This document shows, piece after piece, positions 22,202-29,521 of a DNA stretch of 42,442 bases. The stretch's first letter is position 1. The number at the start of each line of letters is the position of its first letter. Where the stretch lies: the NCBI GenBank assembly GCA_033722675.1, contig JAWVYO010000008.1, positions 1 to 42,442 of the forward strand, in the 5' to 3' direction. The notes under the pieces were generated by a model that searched no databases, was not told the DNA's origin, and saw only the letters and a list, made by a program, of their open reading frames with translations. Origin of the DNA: DATHYU01 sp033722675 (lineage in GTDB: Bacteria; Actinomycetota; Acidimicrobiia; Spongiisociales; UBA11373). The position numbers and the translations under genes are program-made.

Positions 22202-23602
22202 ATGCCCCGCACCGCCGTCGCCGCGCTGGCGCTGACCCTCCTCGCCGCGGCCTGCGGCGGAGACGGAGCGTCGTCGACGCCGTCCACGAGCCCCTCCACC
22301 ACCACCACGACGTCCTCGACCACGACGACGAGCTCGTCGACGACCACCACCACGACGATGCCCGACACGGGTCCGCTCGCGGGGTTGGTCGGGACTCCCG
22401 TGGAGGACCCGTTCCTGGGGTCGGGGTTCCATCTCCTCGAATACGCCGAGGAGGGCGGAACCCGCCTCGTGTCGACGGCGCCGCTCGGAACGGCGACGTC
22501 GGACCGCCTCGTCGTCGACGTCGCCGACCCGATGCCCGTCGTCACCGGGGTCGGAGCCGACCAGCTGCTGGTCGACGCGTGGCTCGGGTCGCCCGACGAG
22601 GTCCCCGCCACCGAGGCGCTCGTCCTCTTCACGGAGGGCGCCGAGGGGTGGACGTCCTATGCCGTCGTGTCCACGGGCCGGGTCCTCGACTACCTCCGGA
22701 CGACGACCGACTACCAGGCGCGCGTCTCGGTCGACGATCCCGTCGCCGACATGACCGTCACCGAGTTCGACTGGGCCGGACGCGCCGAGTTCGTCGCCGA
22801 CGTCGCCGTCGCCGCCGAGGCCGGCGCCGACCCGGTCTTCGAGGCGACGGTGGAGTGCCGGGTCGACACGCCGTACGACTGCACGCTGCTCAGCGACGAC
22901 GGCGTGCTGCGGCCCGGTGACGAGGGTGAGGCCGTCGAAGCGCTCCAGCGGGATCTCGCGGAGATCGGCTACTACGAGGGCGGGGTCGACGGGCGCTACG
23001 ACGACGACACCACGGAGGCCGTGCGCATCTTCCAGCGGGACCACCGGCTGACGATCGACGGCAAGGCCGGCCCGAACACGCTCGGACTGATCGCCGACGT
23101 GGTCTCGGGAGACACCCGGATCGCGATGGCGTCCGCCGACGGTGTCGGGCCCGTGGAGATCGGCGCCCGGGCGGGTTCGGCGCTGACGGACCTGCGGACG
23201 CTGCTGGGTGAGGAGACCTCGTCGACCGGGTGGTACGAGGAGGCATGCACGTCGCGTCGCTGGAACCAGGTCGCCTGGGGAGGGTTCACCGTGGTCTTCG
23301 TCGAACGCGACGGGGTGGAGGTCTTCGACGGGTGGCGGGTGACGTCGCTGGCAGACGTGCCCGGCCGCCTCTACTTCGTGGGTGGGATCGCCCCCGGCTG
23401 GACGTGGGACGACCTGGTCGACCTCGGCGCCCGTTTCACCGCGGTGCGGGGCGGTGTGTGGAGCTACATCGAACTCGGCTACGACGAGGGGCGCTTCGTC
23501 GAGCCACCGGCGAACCCGCCGGCCGACGACGCCGTGGTCCGCGCCTTCGGCACCGGATCCGGCGCCCTCGTGGGCTGCTGGCCGCCCCCGGAGACGGAGT
23601 AG
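22202..23602 (+). CDS. Lipoprotein with peptidoglycan-binding domain
   Basis: This is a 466-residue exported protein. A signal peptide with lipobox LAAAC (C18) is followed by a pure Ser/Thr(Pro) linker at about 24-53. A beta-rich domain of unknown type (about 60-225) comes next. A PG_binding_1 domain (about 236-298, GDEGEAVEALQRDLAEIGYY, FQRDHRL, DGKAGPNT) and a C-terminal domain (about 300-460) with conserved Trp residues and two Cys follow. PG_binding_1 is a three-helix module that attaches proteins to the cell wall. The Thr-rich stretch is a cell-wall-spanning, possibly O-mannosylated linker by analogy with other actinobacteria. The enzymatic role, if any, is not visible. Leaderless start; a strong hairpin follows the stop. 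Confidence 0.82.
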   Translation: MPRTAVAALALTLLAAACGGDGASSTPSTSPSTTTTTSSTTTTSSSTTTTTTMPDTGPLAGLVGTPVEDPFLGSGFHLLEYAEEGGTRLVSTAPLGTATSDRLVVDVADPMPVVTGVGADQLLVDAWLGSPDEVPATEALVLFTEGAEGWTSYAVVSTGRVLDYLRTTTDYQARVSVDDPVADMTVTEFDWAGRAEFVADVAVAAEAGADPVFEATVECRVDTPYDCTLLSDDGVLRPGDEGEAVEALQRDLAEIGYYEGGVDGRYDDDTTEAVRIFQRDHRLTIDGKAGPNTLGLIADVVSGDTRIAMASADGVGPVEIGARAGSALTDLRTLLGEETSSTGWYEEACTSRRWNQVAWGGFTVVFVERDGVEVFDGWRVTSLADVPGRLYFVGGIAPGWTWDDLVDLGARFTAVRGGVWSYIELGYDEGRFVEPPANPPADDAVVRAFGTGSGALVGCWPPPETE

Positions 23603-23609
23603 ACGCGGA

Positions 23610-23638
23610 ACGACCGCGGCGCGAGGCGCCGCGGTCGT
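23610..23638. terminator. Hairpin terminator between convergent genes
   Basis: A perfect 13-bp stem (ACGACCGCGGCGC with its complement) and a 3-nt GAG loop lie directly after the stop at 23602, before the convergent gene that ends at 23657. It can serve both strands. Confidence 0.75.
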
Positions 23639-23656
23639 CCGGTCGTCTGTCGTCGG

Positions 23657-24343
23657 TCAGGCGTTCGCCCGCCGGTCGAGGAGCTCGGCGGCCCGCCGCC
23701 ACTCGGCGAGCGTGGTCTCCGAGGGGACGGGGCCGTCCCAGTCCTCCTCGGCGAGGGCGCGGAAGCGCTCGTGGAGCTCGACGGGGTCGGACTCGGCGAG
23801 CATCTCGAGGGTGCCGACACCGATGGAGGCGAGTGCACCCATCGTCTCGGTCCCGATGCCGTCGATCCGGGTGAGATCGGCCTCGGCGACCCAGGCCTCG
23901 AGGAGGTTCGGGGACACGTCGGCCTGTTCGGCGAGGCGCTCGAGGCCCTCCTTCGTCTCACAGCGTTCGAGCAGGGCGCTCGTCGTGGTCACGCCGGCGG
24001 CACGGAGCCGCTTGGCGTAGCTCGGGCCGATGCCGTTGATCTCGTCGATCTCGACGACCGGTTCGGTCGCCGTCGCGGCGATGCCCCGGACGGTGTCCCG
24101 GGCGGTGTCGGCCGACTGCTCCGTCTTGGAGCGCCACGACCCGACGGTGTCGAGGAGCCGGGAGACGAGACGCTCGCCTTCGGCGGCCCATTCGTCGAAC
24201 TCGGCGCGCGCACGATCACCCATGTCGGCGCCGACGTCGTCGAGGGACGCCCGAATGTCCGAGATGCGCTCCCGGACGGTCGAGGCGAGGCTCGAGGGGG
24301 CACCGAGCATGGCGTGGCCGGCTCGCTTCAGTGTGTTGGTCAT
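23657..24343 (-). CDS. DUF4332-type helix-hairpin-helix protein
   Basis: This 228-residue protein has an amphipathic helical N-terminal half (about 1-95, apolipoprotein-like, many charged heptads). It is followed by a DUF4332-like region of paired helix-hairpin-helix motifs (about 95-185). The signatures are EINGIGPSYAKRLRAAGV and RIDGIGTETMGALASIGV. HhH motifs usually contact DNA or serve as protein docking modules. The molecular role of DUF4332 proteins is unknown. The ATG is set by GGAGGA with 7 nt spacing. A GGGTAT promoter of stress type lies at 24384-24408. The N-terminal helices and stress promoter resemble desiccation or membrane-protection proteins, which is only a suggestion. Confidence 0.8.
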   Translation of the reverse strand: MTNTLKRAGHAMLGAPSSLASTVRERISDIRASLDDVGADMGDRARAEFDEWAAEGERLVSRLLDTVGSWRSKTEQSADTARDTVRGIAATATEPVVEIDEINGIGPSYAKRLRAAGVTTTSALLERCETKEGLERLAEQADVSPNLLEAWVAEADLTRIDGIGTETMGALASIGVGTLEMLAESDPVELHERFRALAEEDWDGPVPSETTLAEWRRAAELLDRRANA

Positions 24344-24383
24344 CTCTGGATCCTCCGATCCGAGGGGATGCTCTCCCCATTCC

Positions 24384-24408
24384 ATACCCGAGATCGGCCG
24401 TCCTACAC
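24384..24408 (-). promoter_or_regulatory. SigF/SigB-type promoter of DUF4332 gene
   Basis: On the minus strand the sequence is GTGT (24408-24405), 15 nt, then GGGTAT (24389-24384), in the 76-nt gap behind the SDR gene. The -10 is perfect and the -35 deviates at one base. Confidence 0.55.
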
Positions 24409-24419
24409 AGGGTCGAAGG

Positions 24420-25178
24420 TCAGGGCACGACGCCGATGCCGCCGTCGACGGGCAGGGCGACACCGGTCACGAAGGAGGCGTCGGTGCTGGCGAGGAAGGC
24501 GACCACCGCCCCGATCTCGTCGGGCGTCCCGTGCCGACGGAGGGGATACCGGGAGACGGTGCCCTCGAGCTTGCCCGGCTCGTCCATCCACATCGACCGG
24601 TTCCGGTCGACCACGATCAGGCCCGGCAGGACGGCGTTACAGCGGACCCCCCGCGGCCCGAACTCGACCGCCGTGTACCGCATGAGCCCGAGCAGCCCCG
24701 CCTTCGACGCCCCGTAGCCGACGCCGACCGGCGAGCCGGTGACGGCTGCCCCCGAGGAGATGTGGACGATGTTGCCGTCGGGTGCGTCGACGAGGTGGGG
24801 AACGGCGGCCTGCGTCATCACGAGGGCCGAGCGCAACAGCACGGTGAGGATCTCGTCCCAGTCGTCGCGGGAGAGTTCGAGGATGGAGTCCTTCACGTTG
24901 GTGTAGGCGGAGTGGACGGCCACGTCGAGGCGGCCGTCGAGACCGTGGGCGAAGGCGACCGCCTCCTCCACCTGCTGGTCGTCACGGACGTCGGTGGGGA
25001 CGAAGGCGGCGGCGTGACCGGCCTCGGTGAGCGCGGAGGCCAGCGAGCGGCCGGCGTCGGCGTCGATGTCGGCGACGGCGACGTGCGCGCCCTCGGCGGC
25101 GAGGCGGCGGGTGATCCCGGCGCCGATCCCGTTGGCACCGCCGACCACGAGGGCGGTGCGGTCCTCGAACCGTCGCAT
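24420..25178 (-). CDS. SDR family NAD(P)-dependent oxidoreductase
   Basis: This is a 252-residue classical short-chain dehydrogenase. The cofactor motif is GGANGIGAG (13-21), where the usual leading Thr is Gly. D38 after the second strand (VADID) favours NAD(H). The active site is S142, Y155 and K159 (YGASK). The usual NNAG motif reads HSAY (89-92), a notable departure. The C-terminal ending GVALPVDGGIGVVP is typical. Such enzymes reduce ketones or oxidise secondary alcohols; the substrate is not deducible. The start is fixed by a leaderless TAGGCT box ending exactly 6 nt upstream. The preceding intergenic region (25191-25342) shows no gene. Confidence 0.88.
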   Translation of the reverse strand: MRRFEDRTALVVGGANGIGAGITRRLAAEGAHVAVADIDADAGRSLASALTEAGHAAAFVPTDVRDDQQVEEAVAFAHGLDGRLDVAVHSAYTNVKDSILELSRDDWDEILTVLLRSALVMTQAAVPHLVDAPDGNIVHISSGAAVTGSPVGVGYGASKAGLLGLMRYTAVEFGPRGVRCNAVLPGLIVVDRNRSMWMDEPGKLEGTVSRYPLRRHGTPDEIGAVVAFLASTDASFVTGVALPVDGGIGVVP

Positions 25179-25184
25179 GCCGAC

Positions 25185-25190
25185 AGCCTA
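25185..25190 (-). promoter_or_regulatory. -10 box of leaderless promoter for SDR gene
   Basis: Read on the minus strand, TAGGCT ends 6 nt before the ATG at 25178, with no Shine-Dalgarno sequence. Confidence 0.62.
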
Positions 25191-25342
25191 CGACGACGGT
25201 GGGGGGCCCGGCCCGTGCCGGCGGCCCCGCCTGCTCAGGCCACGGCGGCCACGACGTCAGGGCGACGCCGGTGCGCCGCACCACGTGGGGGCGCGTGATG
25301 CCACGATCGGTCCAGCGGGGCGGGCGCGTCGAACCTGCCGGG

Positions 25343-25957
25343 TCAGGACCAGGTGCGGACGGAGGGGTTGAGCCGGACGTGGCGGGGCGGGCCGTCGGGG
25401 CGCACCGGCGGGCCCAGCATCCGTTCGACGAGCGCATCCCAGTCGAAGGCCTCCGTCACGTCCGACGCCCGGATGCGCATGAGGCGGTCCGGCGGCACGT
25501 GGTCGGGCAGCACGCGGTCGAGGATCTCCTCGATCTCGTCGCGGAAGGCGTCGCTCGTGCTCCGCACGCCGTCGGCGAGCAGCTCGACGTCCGGGAGCAG
25601 CCGCACGAAGGCGTCGTAGGTGGTGCACCAGCGCCGGACGAGCGGCTCGACGTCGAAGGGGTCGCCGCCGTCGGTGACCCGCAGGTAGTAGGCGTAGTTG
25701 TCGACCACGGCGCGATCGGTCACGAGCACCGAGGCCCGGTTGCGGAGCTCGAGCTCCTGCTGGACCTGGCTGACGAGCACCCAGAGCTGTGCTTCGGGGG
25801 TCGCTCCCTCGTTCATGCCCAGGGGGTTGAACCGCACGACCTCGCGCCCCACCTCGACGCTCCGTCCGCTGCGGCCGACGGCGCCCGCGAAGGAGTGCAC
25901 GGCGTTGGTCTTGCGCACGCTGTGCGACCCGATGAAGGCGATCTTGGAACTCGTCAT
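25343..25957 (-). CDS. P-loop NTPase (AAA/kinase-like) with atypical Walker A
   Basis: This 204-residue protein resembles the AAA_28 / NadR-like small P-loop group. It starts with KIAFIGSHSVRKT (5-17). The Walker A normally ends in GKT/S; here the Gly before the Lys is Arg15, giving R-K-T. A later VLVTDRAVVDNYAYYLR (near residue 75) resembles the DR..D region of nucleoside and deoxynucleotide kinases. The C-terminus is rich in Pro and Arg. It may be a kinase-like or nucleotide-binding protein, but the altered P-loop makes catalysis uncertain. A TAGCGT -10 box lies 10 nt upstream of the ATG, so the mRNA is nearly leaderless. It lies 34 nt upstream of the amidohydrolase's 3' end on the same strand order. 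Confidence 0.75.
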   Translation of the reverse strand: MTSSKIAFIGSHSVRKTNAVHSFAGAVGRSGRSVEVGREVVRFNPLGMNEGATPEAQLWVLVSQVQQELELRNRASVLVTDRAVVDNYAYYLRVTDGGDPFDVEPLVRRWCTTYDAFVRLLPDVELLADGVRSTSDAFRDEIEEILDRVLPDHVPPDRLMRIRASDVTEAFDWDALVERMLGPPVRPDGPPRHVRLNPSVRTWS

Positions 25958-25991
25958 CTCGCACTGCACGCTACCGCTTCGGCGCGACCCC

Positions 25992-27203
25992 TCAGGCGGG
26001 CGACTTGACGGCCGTGCCGCCCTTCCAGACATGGGTCACGCGGTCGGGGTCGCCCCAGATCGCCGGGTCGCCGAGCGGGTCGCCGTCGAGGGCGACGAGG
26101 TCGGCGTCGAAGCCGGCCTCGAGACGGCCCGACCGCGGTGCCCGGGGCCCCAGGGTGAGGGGACCGTTCGCGGTGGCGCTCTCGATCGCCTGCAGCGGGG
26201 TCATGCCGGCCTCGATCAGCAGGCCGATCTCGCGCGAGTTCCGGCCCTGGTCCGACCCCGACAGGATCATGTCGGTGCCCGTCGCGATCGTGACCCCCGC
26301 GGCGATGGCGGTCTTCAGCGCCTGCGTGTGGTGCTCGTAGACGAGCTTCGCCTTCCGGAAGCCGTAGGCGGGGATCACGGTCTCCATCTCGAGGAGGGCT
26401 TCGAGGATGAACCGGGTGGGGACGAGCACCGCGCCGGCCTCCACCATCGCCTCGGCAGCCTCGTCGTCGAGGTAGCTGCCGTGCTCGATGGTCGTGACGC
26501 CCGCCTCGAGGGCGGCCATGATCCCCGGCTTGCCGTGGCAGTGGGCCGCCACGGCCCGCTCGGCCCGGGCGGCCTCCTCGACGGCCGCCCGCAGCTCGTC
26601 GTCGGAGAACTGCTGGTGGATCGGATGGTCGAGTTCCGACATCACCCCGCCGGAGGCGCACAGCTTGATGAAGTCCGCGCCGCGACGCAGTTGCATGCGG
26701 ACGGCCTTGAGCACCTCGGGGACGCCGTCGCACACCACGCCGATCGGCGCCGCATGGTCGGACATGACCCAGTCGAGGGGGAACCCGTGGACGTCGGCGT
26801 GGCCGCCGGTCGTCGAGAGGATGCCGCCCGACGAGTACACCCGGGGCCCCGGGATCCGCCCCTCGTCGACCGCGTGACGGAGATGGATGCCCAGTCCTCC
26901 CGGCTCCCGGGCGCTGGTGACGCCGCCCATGAGCATCGCCTCGAGGTCGGCCACCGCCCGGCCCGCCTTGACGACGGCGTGTTCGGCGGCGTCCGCCTCG
27001 AGCGTCGGCACCGCGAGTCCGGTGAAGTGGGCGTGGCACTCCCACAGGCCGGGCATGATCGTCGTCACCCGGTGCGTGACGTCGGCGTCGGGTGCCTCGT
27101 CCCGGTGCCCGACCCAGTCGATCGTCCCGGCGGTGACGACGACCGAGCCGTCGCGGATCGGCTCCCCGCGGCCGGGGACGAGGAGGTCGGCATCGATGCG
27201 CAT
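25992..27203 (-). CDS. Metal-dependent amidohydrolase (imidazolonepropionase/prolidase-like)
   Basis: This 403-residue amidohydrolase-superfamily enzyme has a composite N-terminal beta-sandwich and a TIM barrel. Metal ligands are visible: H57-x-H59 in ECHAHF, a Lys in FIKLCASGG (the usual carbamylated position, about 194), His in AAHCHG, His in IEHGSYL, and Asp in IATGTD. This set matches the binuclear amidohydrolases annotated as imidazolonepropionase-like or Xaa-Pro dipeptidases. No signal peptide is seen, so it is cytoplasmic. Hydrolysis of a cyclic amide or dipeptide is expected; the exact substrate is unknown. The ATG is preceded by TAGGCT with 8 nt spacing, so the leader is 1-2 nt. The following DUF427 gene ends 21 nt upstream and is a separate unit. 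Confidence 0.88.
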   Translation of the reverse strand: MRIDADLLVPGRGEPIRDGSVVVTAGTIDWVGHRDEAPDADVTHRVTTIMPGLWECHAHFTGLAVPTLEADAAEHAVVKAGRAVADLEAMLMGGVTSAREPGGLGIHLRHAVDEGRIPGPRVYSSGGILSTTGGHADVHGFPLDWVMSDHAAPIGVVCDGVPEVLKAVRMQLRRGADFIKLCASGGVMSELDHPIHQQFSDDELRAAVEEAARAERAVAAHCHGKPGIMAALEAGVTTIEHGSYLDDEAAEAMVEAGAVLVPTRFILEALLEMETVIPAYGFRKAKLVYEHHTQALKTAIAAGVTIATGTDMILSGSDQGRNSREIGLLIEAGMTPLQAIESATANGPLTLGPRAPRSGRLEAGFDADLVALDGDPLGDPAIWGDPDRVTHVWKGGTAVKSPA

Positions 27204-27224
27204 CGGGATCGAGCCTACGCGAGG

Positions 27225-27974
27225 TCAGGCGAAGGGGGACTCCGGCCGGTCCTGGAGCTGGCCGTCCACATAGACGTCCACCCGCTCGTCGTAGAAGCAC
27301 ACGTATCCGGCGATCGCCCGGCTCTCGTGGGTGGGGTGGCGATACCACCACACGACGTCCTCGTGGGTCTCACCCTCGACGTCGAGTGAGTAGTACTCGG
27401 CCGTTCCCTTGTAGGGGCAGTGGGTCCGCGTGTCGGAGGGGGTGAGCAGATCGAGGCGGACATCGGTCTTCGGGAGGTAGGCACGTCGCGGGAGGCCGGT
27501 CTCGAACAGGAAGCGGGGCGCCCGGCTGTCGGCCACCGTGACGCCGTCCACCTCGATCCGGACGTGGCGGCTGCTCTGGAGGACGTCGACGCGGGTGTAG
27601 GGGTCCCGGGGGTGGACGTAGACCTCTTCGTCCTCCTCGAACCAGGCGTCCATGGCGTCCCAATCCAGGCGGACGTGGCCGGAGATCTCCTCGATCTCGG
27701 CCTCGCGGTACCAACGGGCCGCACCGGGCGCGGAGGCCGCCGACGTCTTCACGTCGTGGACCTCGGACGTGCCGCGGCTGGGGGAGCGGTCGCGTTCACC
27801 GGTGTCCACGAGGAGTTCGACGTCGACGTCCCGTTCCGGGAGGTAGTACGTGGGGTAGTACGGCTTCTCCCACACGAGGAGGGGAGCCGTGGTGTCGACC
27901 ACCACCTCCCCGCCGAGGATCGCTCGGACGCGCTTGGTGGAGGGTTCGACGCGGACTCGGCCTCTCTCGGACAT
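27225..27974 (-). CDS. Double DUF427 domain protein
   Basis: This 249-residue protein consists of two DUF427 domains in tandem. The first (about 5-105) has VRVEPSTKRVRAILGGEVVVDT and PYYPTYYLPERDV. The second (about 125-245) has SRHVRIEVDGVTVADS, AYLPKTDVRLDLL, THCPYKGTAEYYSL and the late WWYRHPTHES..IAGYVCFYDERVDVYVDG. The CPYKG and WWY motifs, usual for DUF427, are present only in the second copy; the first has RDRSPSRGTSEVHDV and RWYREAE instead. One domain may therefore be structural. Function is unknown; the fold is an all-beta barrel and small-molecule binding has been suggested. GGAG lies 5 nt before the ATG. Confidence 0.85.
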   Translation of the reverse strand: MSERGRVRVEPSTKRVRAILGGEVVVDTTAPLLVWEKPYYPTYYLPERDVDVELLVDTGERDRSPSRGTSEVHDVKTSAASAPGAARWYREAEIEEISGHVRLDWDAMDAWFEEDEEVYVHPRDPYTRVDVLQSSRHVRIEVDGVTVADSRAPRFLFETGLPRRAYLPKTDVRLDLLTPSDTRTHCPYKGTAEYYSLDVEGETHEDVVWWYRHPTHESRAIAGYVCFYDERVDVYVDGQLQDRPESPFA

Positions 27975-28025
27975 GGTGACTCCGGGGTTGGGGGGCACCT
28001 CCGACAACGAAGCGCGTCTCGCCAC

Positions 28026-28157
28026 CTATTCCGCGCGACGGCGGGAGCGCCCGAGGACGACCATCCGCTGCACGGCCGTGCCGAGGGCCACGGCGGCCAG
28101 GCCTGCCGTCATCAGCACGGCGACCTCCCGGAGCGAGGCGATGATCTCCTGGATCAC
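28026..28157 (-). CDS. 43-residue single-pass membrane peptide
   Basis: This is a short frame starting at GTG 28157, which overlaps the HD-GYP stop (GTGA). It encodes a polar N-terminus, one hydrophobic helix (about 12-28, EVAVLMTAGLAAVALGTAV) and a basic tail (GRSRRRAE). The overlap geometry equals that of the other coupled genes here, and one transmembrane helix with positive residues inside is a sensible protein. I therefore regard it as probably real, but it is too short for composition to prove coding. If translated, it would be made together with the HD-GYP protein at the membrane. Confidence 0.45.
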   Translation of the reverse strand: MIQEIIASLREVAVLMTAGLAAVALGTAVQRMVVLGRSRRRAE

Positions 28158-29521
28158 GGCATCCCGATCGGGTCGGCGGGAAGCCGGTCGAGCACCGCGG
28201 TGGGGGTCGTCCCGACGACCGACGCGGGGACCTGCTCGACCACGTCGGACGGCCGGCACGTGATCGGTTCGGGGTGGGCCACCACGCCGCCGAGGCGGTC
28301 CCGCACCACGACGACGCAGATGCCGTCGCCGGCGCCACCCCCGATGGCCATGGCGACCTCGCCGGAGTCGAGTCGGAGGAACGATCCGGGTGGATGGATG
28401 CCCAGGAGCACGGAGAACGCCTCCACGAAGTCGGGGTCGTAGGAGGTGCCCGCCTCGGCGGCGATGATCTCCAGCGCCTTGTCCGGCGCCTCGGCCCGGC
28501 GGTAGGACCGCCGTGTGGTGAGGGCGTCGTAGGTGTCGGCGACGGCCACGAGCCGGCTGAAGTAGTGCAGGGGATGACCGGACGGTGCGTGGTCGTGGGC
28601 GCCGTCGTGATACACGAGGCGGGGATACCCGGATCCGTCGAAGCGGGCGTGATGCTCGAGGGCCACCGCCGCTGCGACCTCCTGCCCGGGCCGCGATGCC
28701 TCGAGGATCGCCTCGGCGCCCGTTCGCGGGTGCCGTCGCACCTCCACCCACTGGTCCTCGTCGAGGCGACCCGGGTGGCCGAGGATGGCCGAGGACACGC
28801 CGATCTTGCCGATGTCGTGGAGCATCGCCCCCACGCCGAGCAGCACGGTGTCCTCGTCGGGGAGTCCGACGAGCCGGGCGAGGGCGAGCGACAGGATCGC
28901 GGTGTTGACCGAGTGGTAGAAGGTGTAGTCGTGATGGCTCTTCACGGTGGCGAGGAGCAGGGCCGCGTGGGGCGTCTGCATGCCCGTCGCCAGCAGATCG
29001 CGGACGGCGGAGGCGGTGGCGTCCAGCGAGAGCGGTTGATCGCCCCGCAGCGCCGTGCCGACGCCCCGGAGCATGTCGAGCGACCTGGCGTAGGTCCGCC
29101 GAAGGCCGGCGCCCGGCGTCGTCCGCAGCGTCGTCGTGGTGACGTCCACGGTGTTGACGTCCACCGTCGAGCCGGCCGAGATCGCTCCGGACCCCTCGAC
29201 GAGCAGACCGACCAGTGCGAGGACGTCGTCGGAGGCGATCGTCCCGCGCAGGACCACCGACGAGACGCCGGCCTCCTCCAGTGCCCTGATGAACCCGTGG
29301 TGCTGGAGCGACGCCTCCCCCTCGGCGACGCCGTCGACGAACAGCGTGTCGTCGGTCACGACGATCAGTACCTCCGCGCCGTCACCGGCGAGCAAACTGC
29401 CCGCCTTGGCCGCCTCGTCGCAGGCCTCCAGTGTGAGCCGGTGTCCCAGGCCGTAGAGGCGCCCGTACGTGGCGGCGCGGCGCAGTGTCCGCACGAAGGG
29501 GATGGTGCCGCGCCGGCTCAT
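28154..29521 (-). CDS. HD-GYP domain phosphodiesterase-like protein
   Basis: This is a 455-residue signalling protein. The C-terminal HD-GYP domain (about 180-370) shows H235-D236 in MLHDIGK, then HHARFDGSGYP with the GYP at about 298-300 and DTYDALTTRRSYR. These are the residues that bind metal and cyclic di-GMP. In HHAR the usual Glu (HHE) is Ala. The first 110 residues form a separate domain (YGRLYGLGHRLTLEACDEA..., then strands and LEEAGVSSVVLRGTIASDDVLALVGLL). It has the same layout as the start of the adjacent HEAT protein. The ATG overlaps the HEAT gene's TGA, and the stop overlaps the 43-residue gene. It likely hydrolyses or senses cyclic di-GMP; no transmembrane helix is present. Confidence 0.88.
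   Translation of the reverse strand: MSRRGTIPFVRTLRRAATYGRLYGLGHRLTLEACDEAAKAGSLLAGDGAEVLIVVTDDTLFVDGVAEGEASLQHHGFIRALEEAGVSSVVLRGTIASDDVLALVGLLVEGSGAISAGSTVDVNTVDVTTTTLRTTPGAGLRRTYARSLDMLRGVGTALRGDQPLSLDATASAVRDLLATGMQTPHAALLLATVKSHHDYTFYHSVNTAILSLALARLVGLPDEDTVLLGVGAMLHDIGKIGVSSAILGHPGRLDEDQWVEVRRHPRTGAEAILEASRPGQEVAAAVALEHHARFDGSGYPRLVYHDGAHDHAPSGHPLHYFSRLVAVADTYDALTTRRSYRRAEAPDKALEIIAAEAGTSYDPDFVEAFSVLLGIHPPGSFLRLDSGEVAMAIGGGAGDGICVVVVRDRLGGVVAHPEPITCRPSDVVEQVPASVVGTTPTAVLDRLPADPIGMP

Noticed and set aside
22271..22360. Repetitive ACC/ACG run resembling a tandem repeat array
   Set aside because: It is the Ser/Thr linker of a lipoprotein, with varied codons and no constant repeat unit.
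25191..25342. GC-rich inverted segments between the SDR and P-loop genes as a terminator
   Set aside because: The best stem contains a bulge, and the position upstream of the SDR promoter does not fit a clear end of a transcript. Support is too weak to list.
28621..28630. ATACCC (GGGTAT on the minus strand) within the HD-GYP gene
   Set aside because: It encodes the Gly-Tyr-Pro of the HD-GYP motif, so the sequence is explained by coding.
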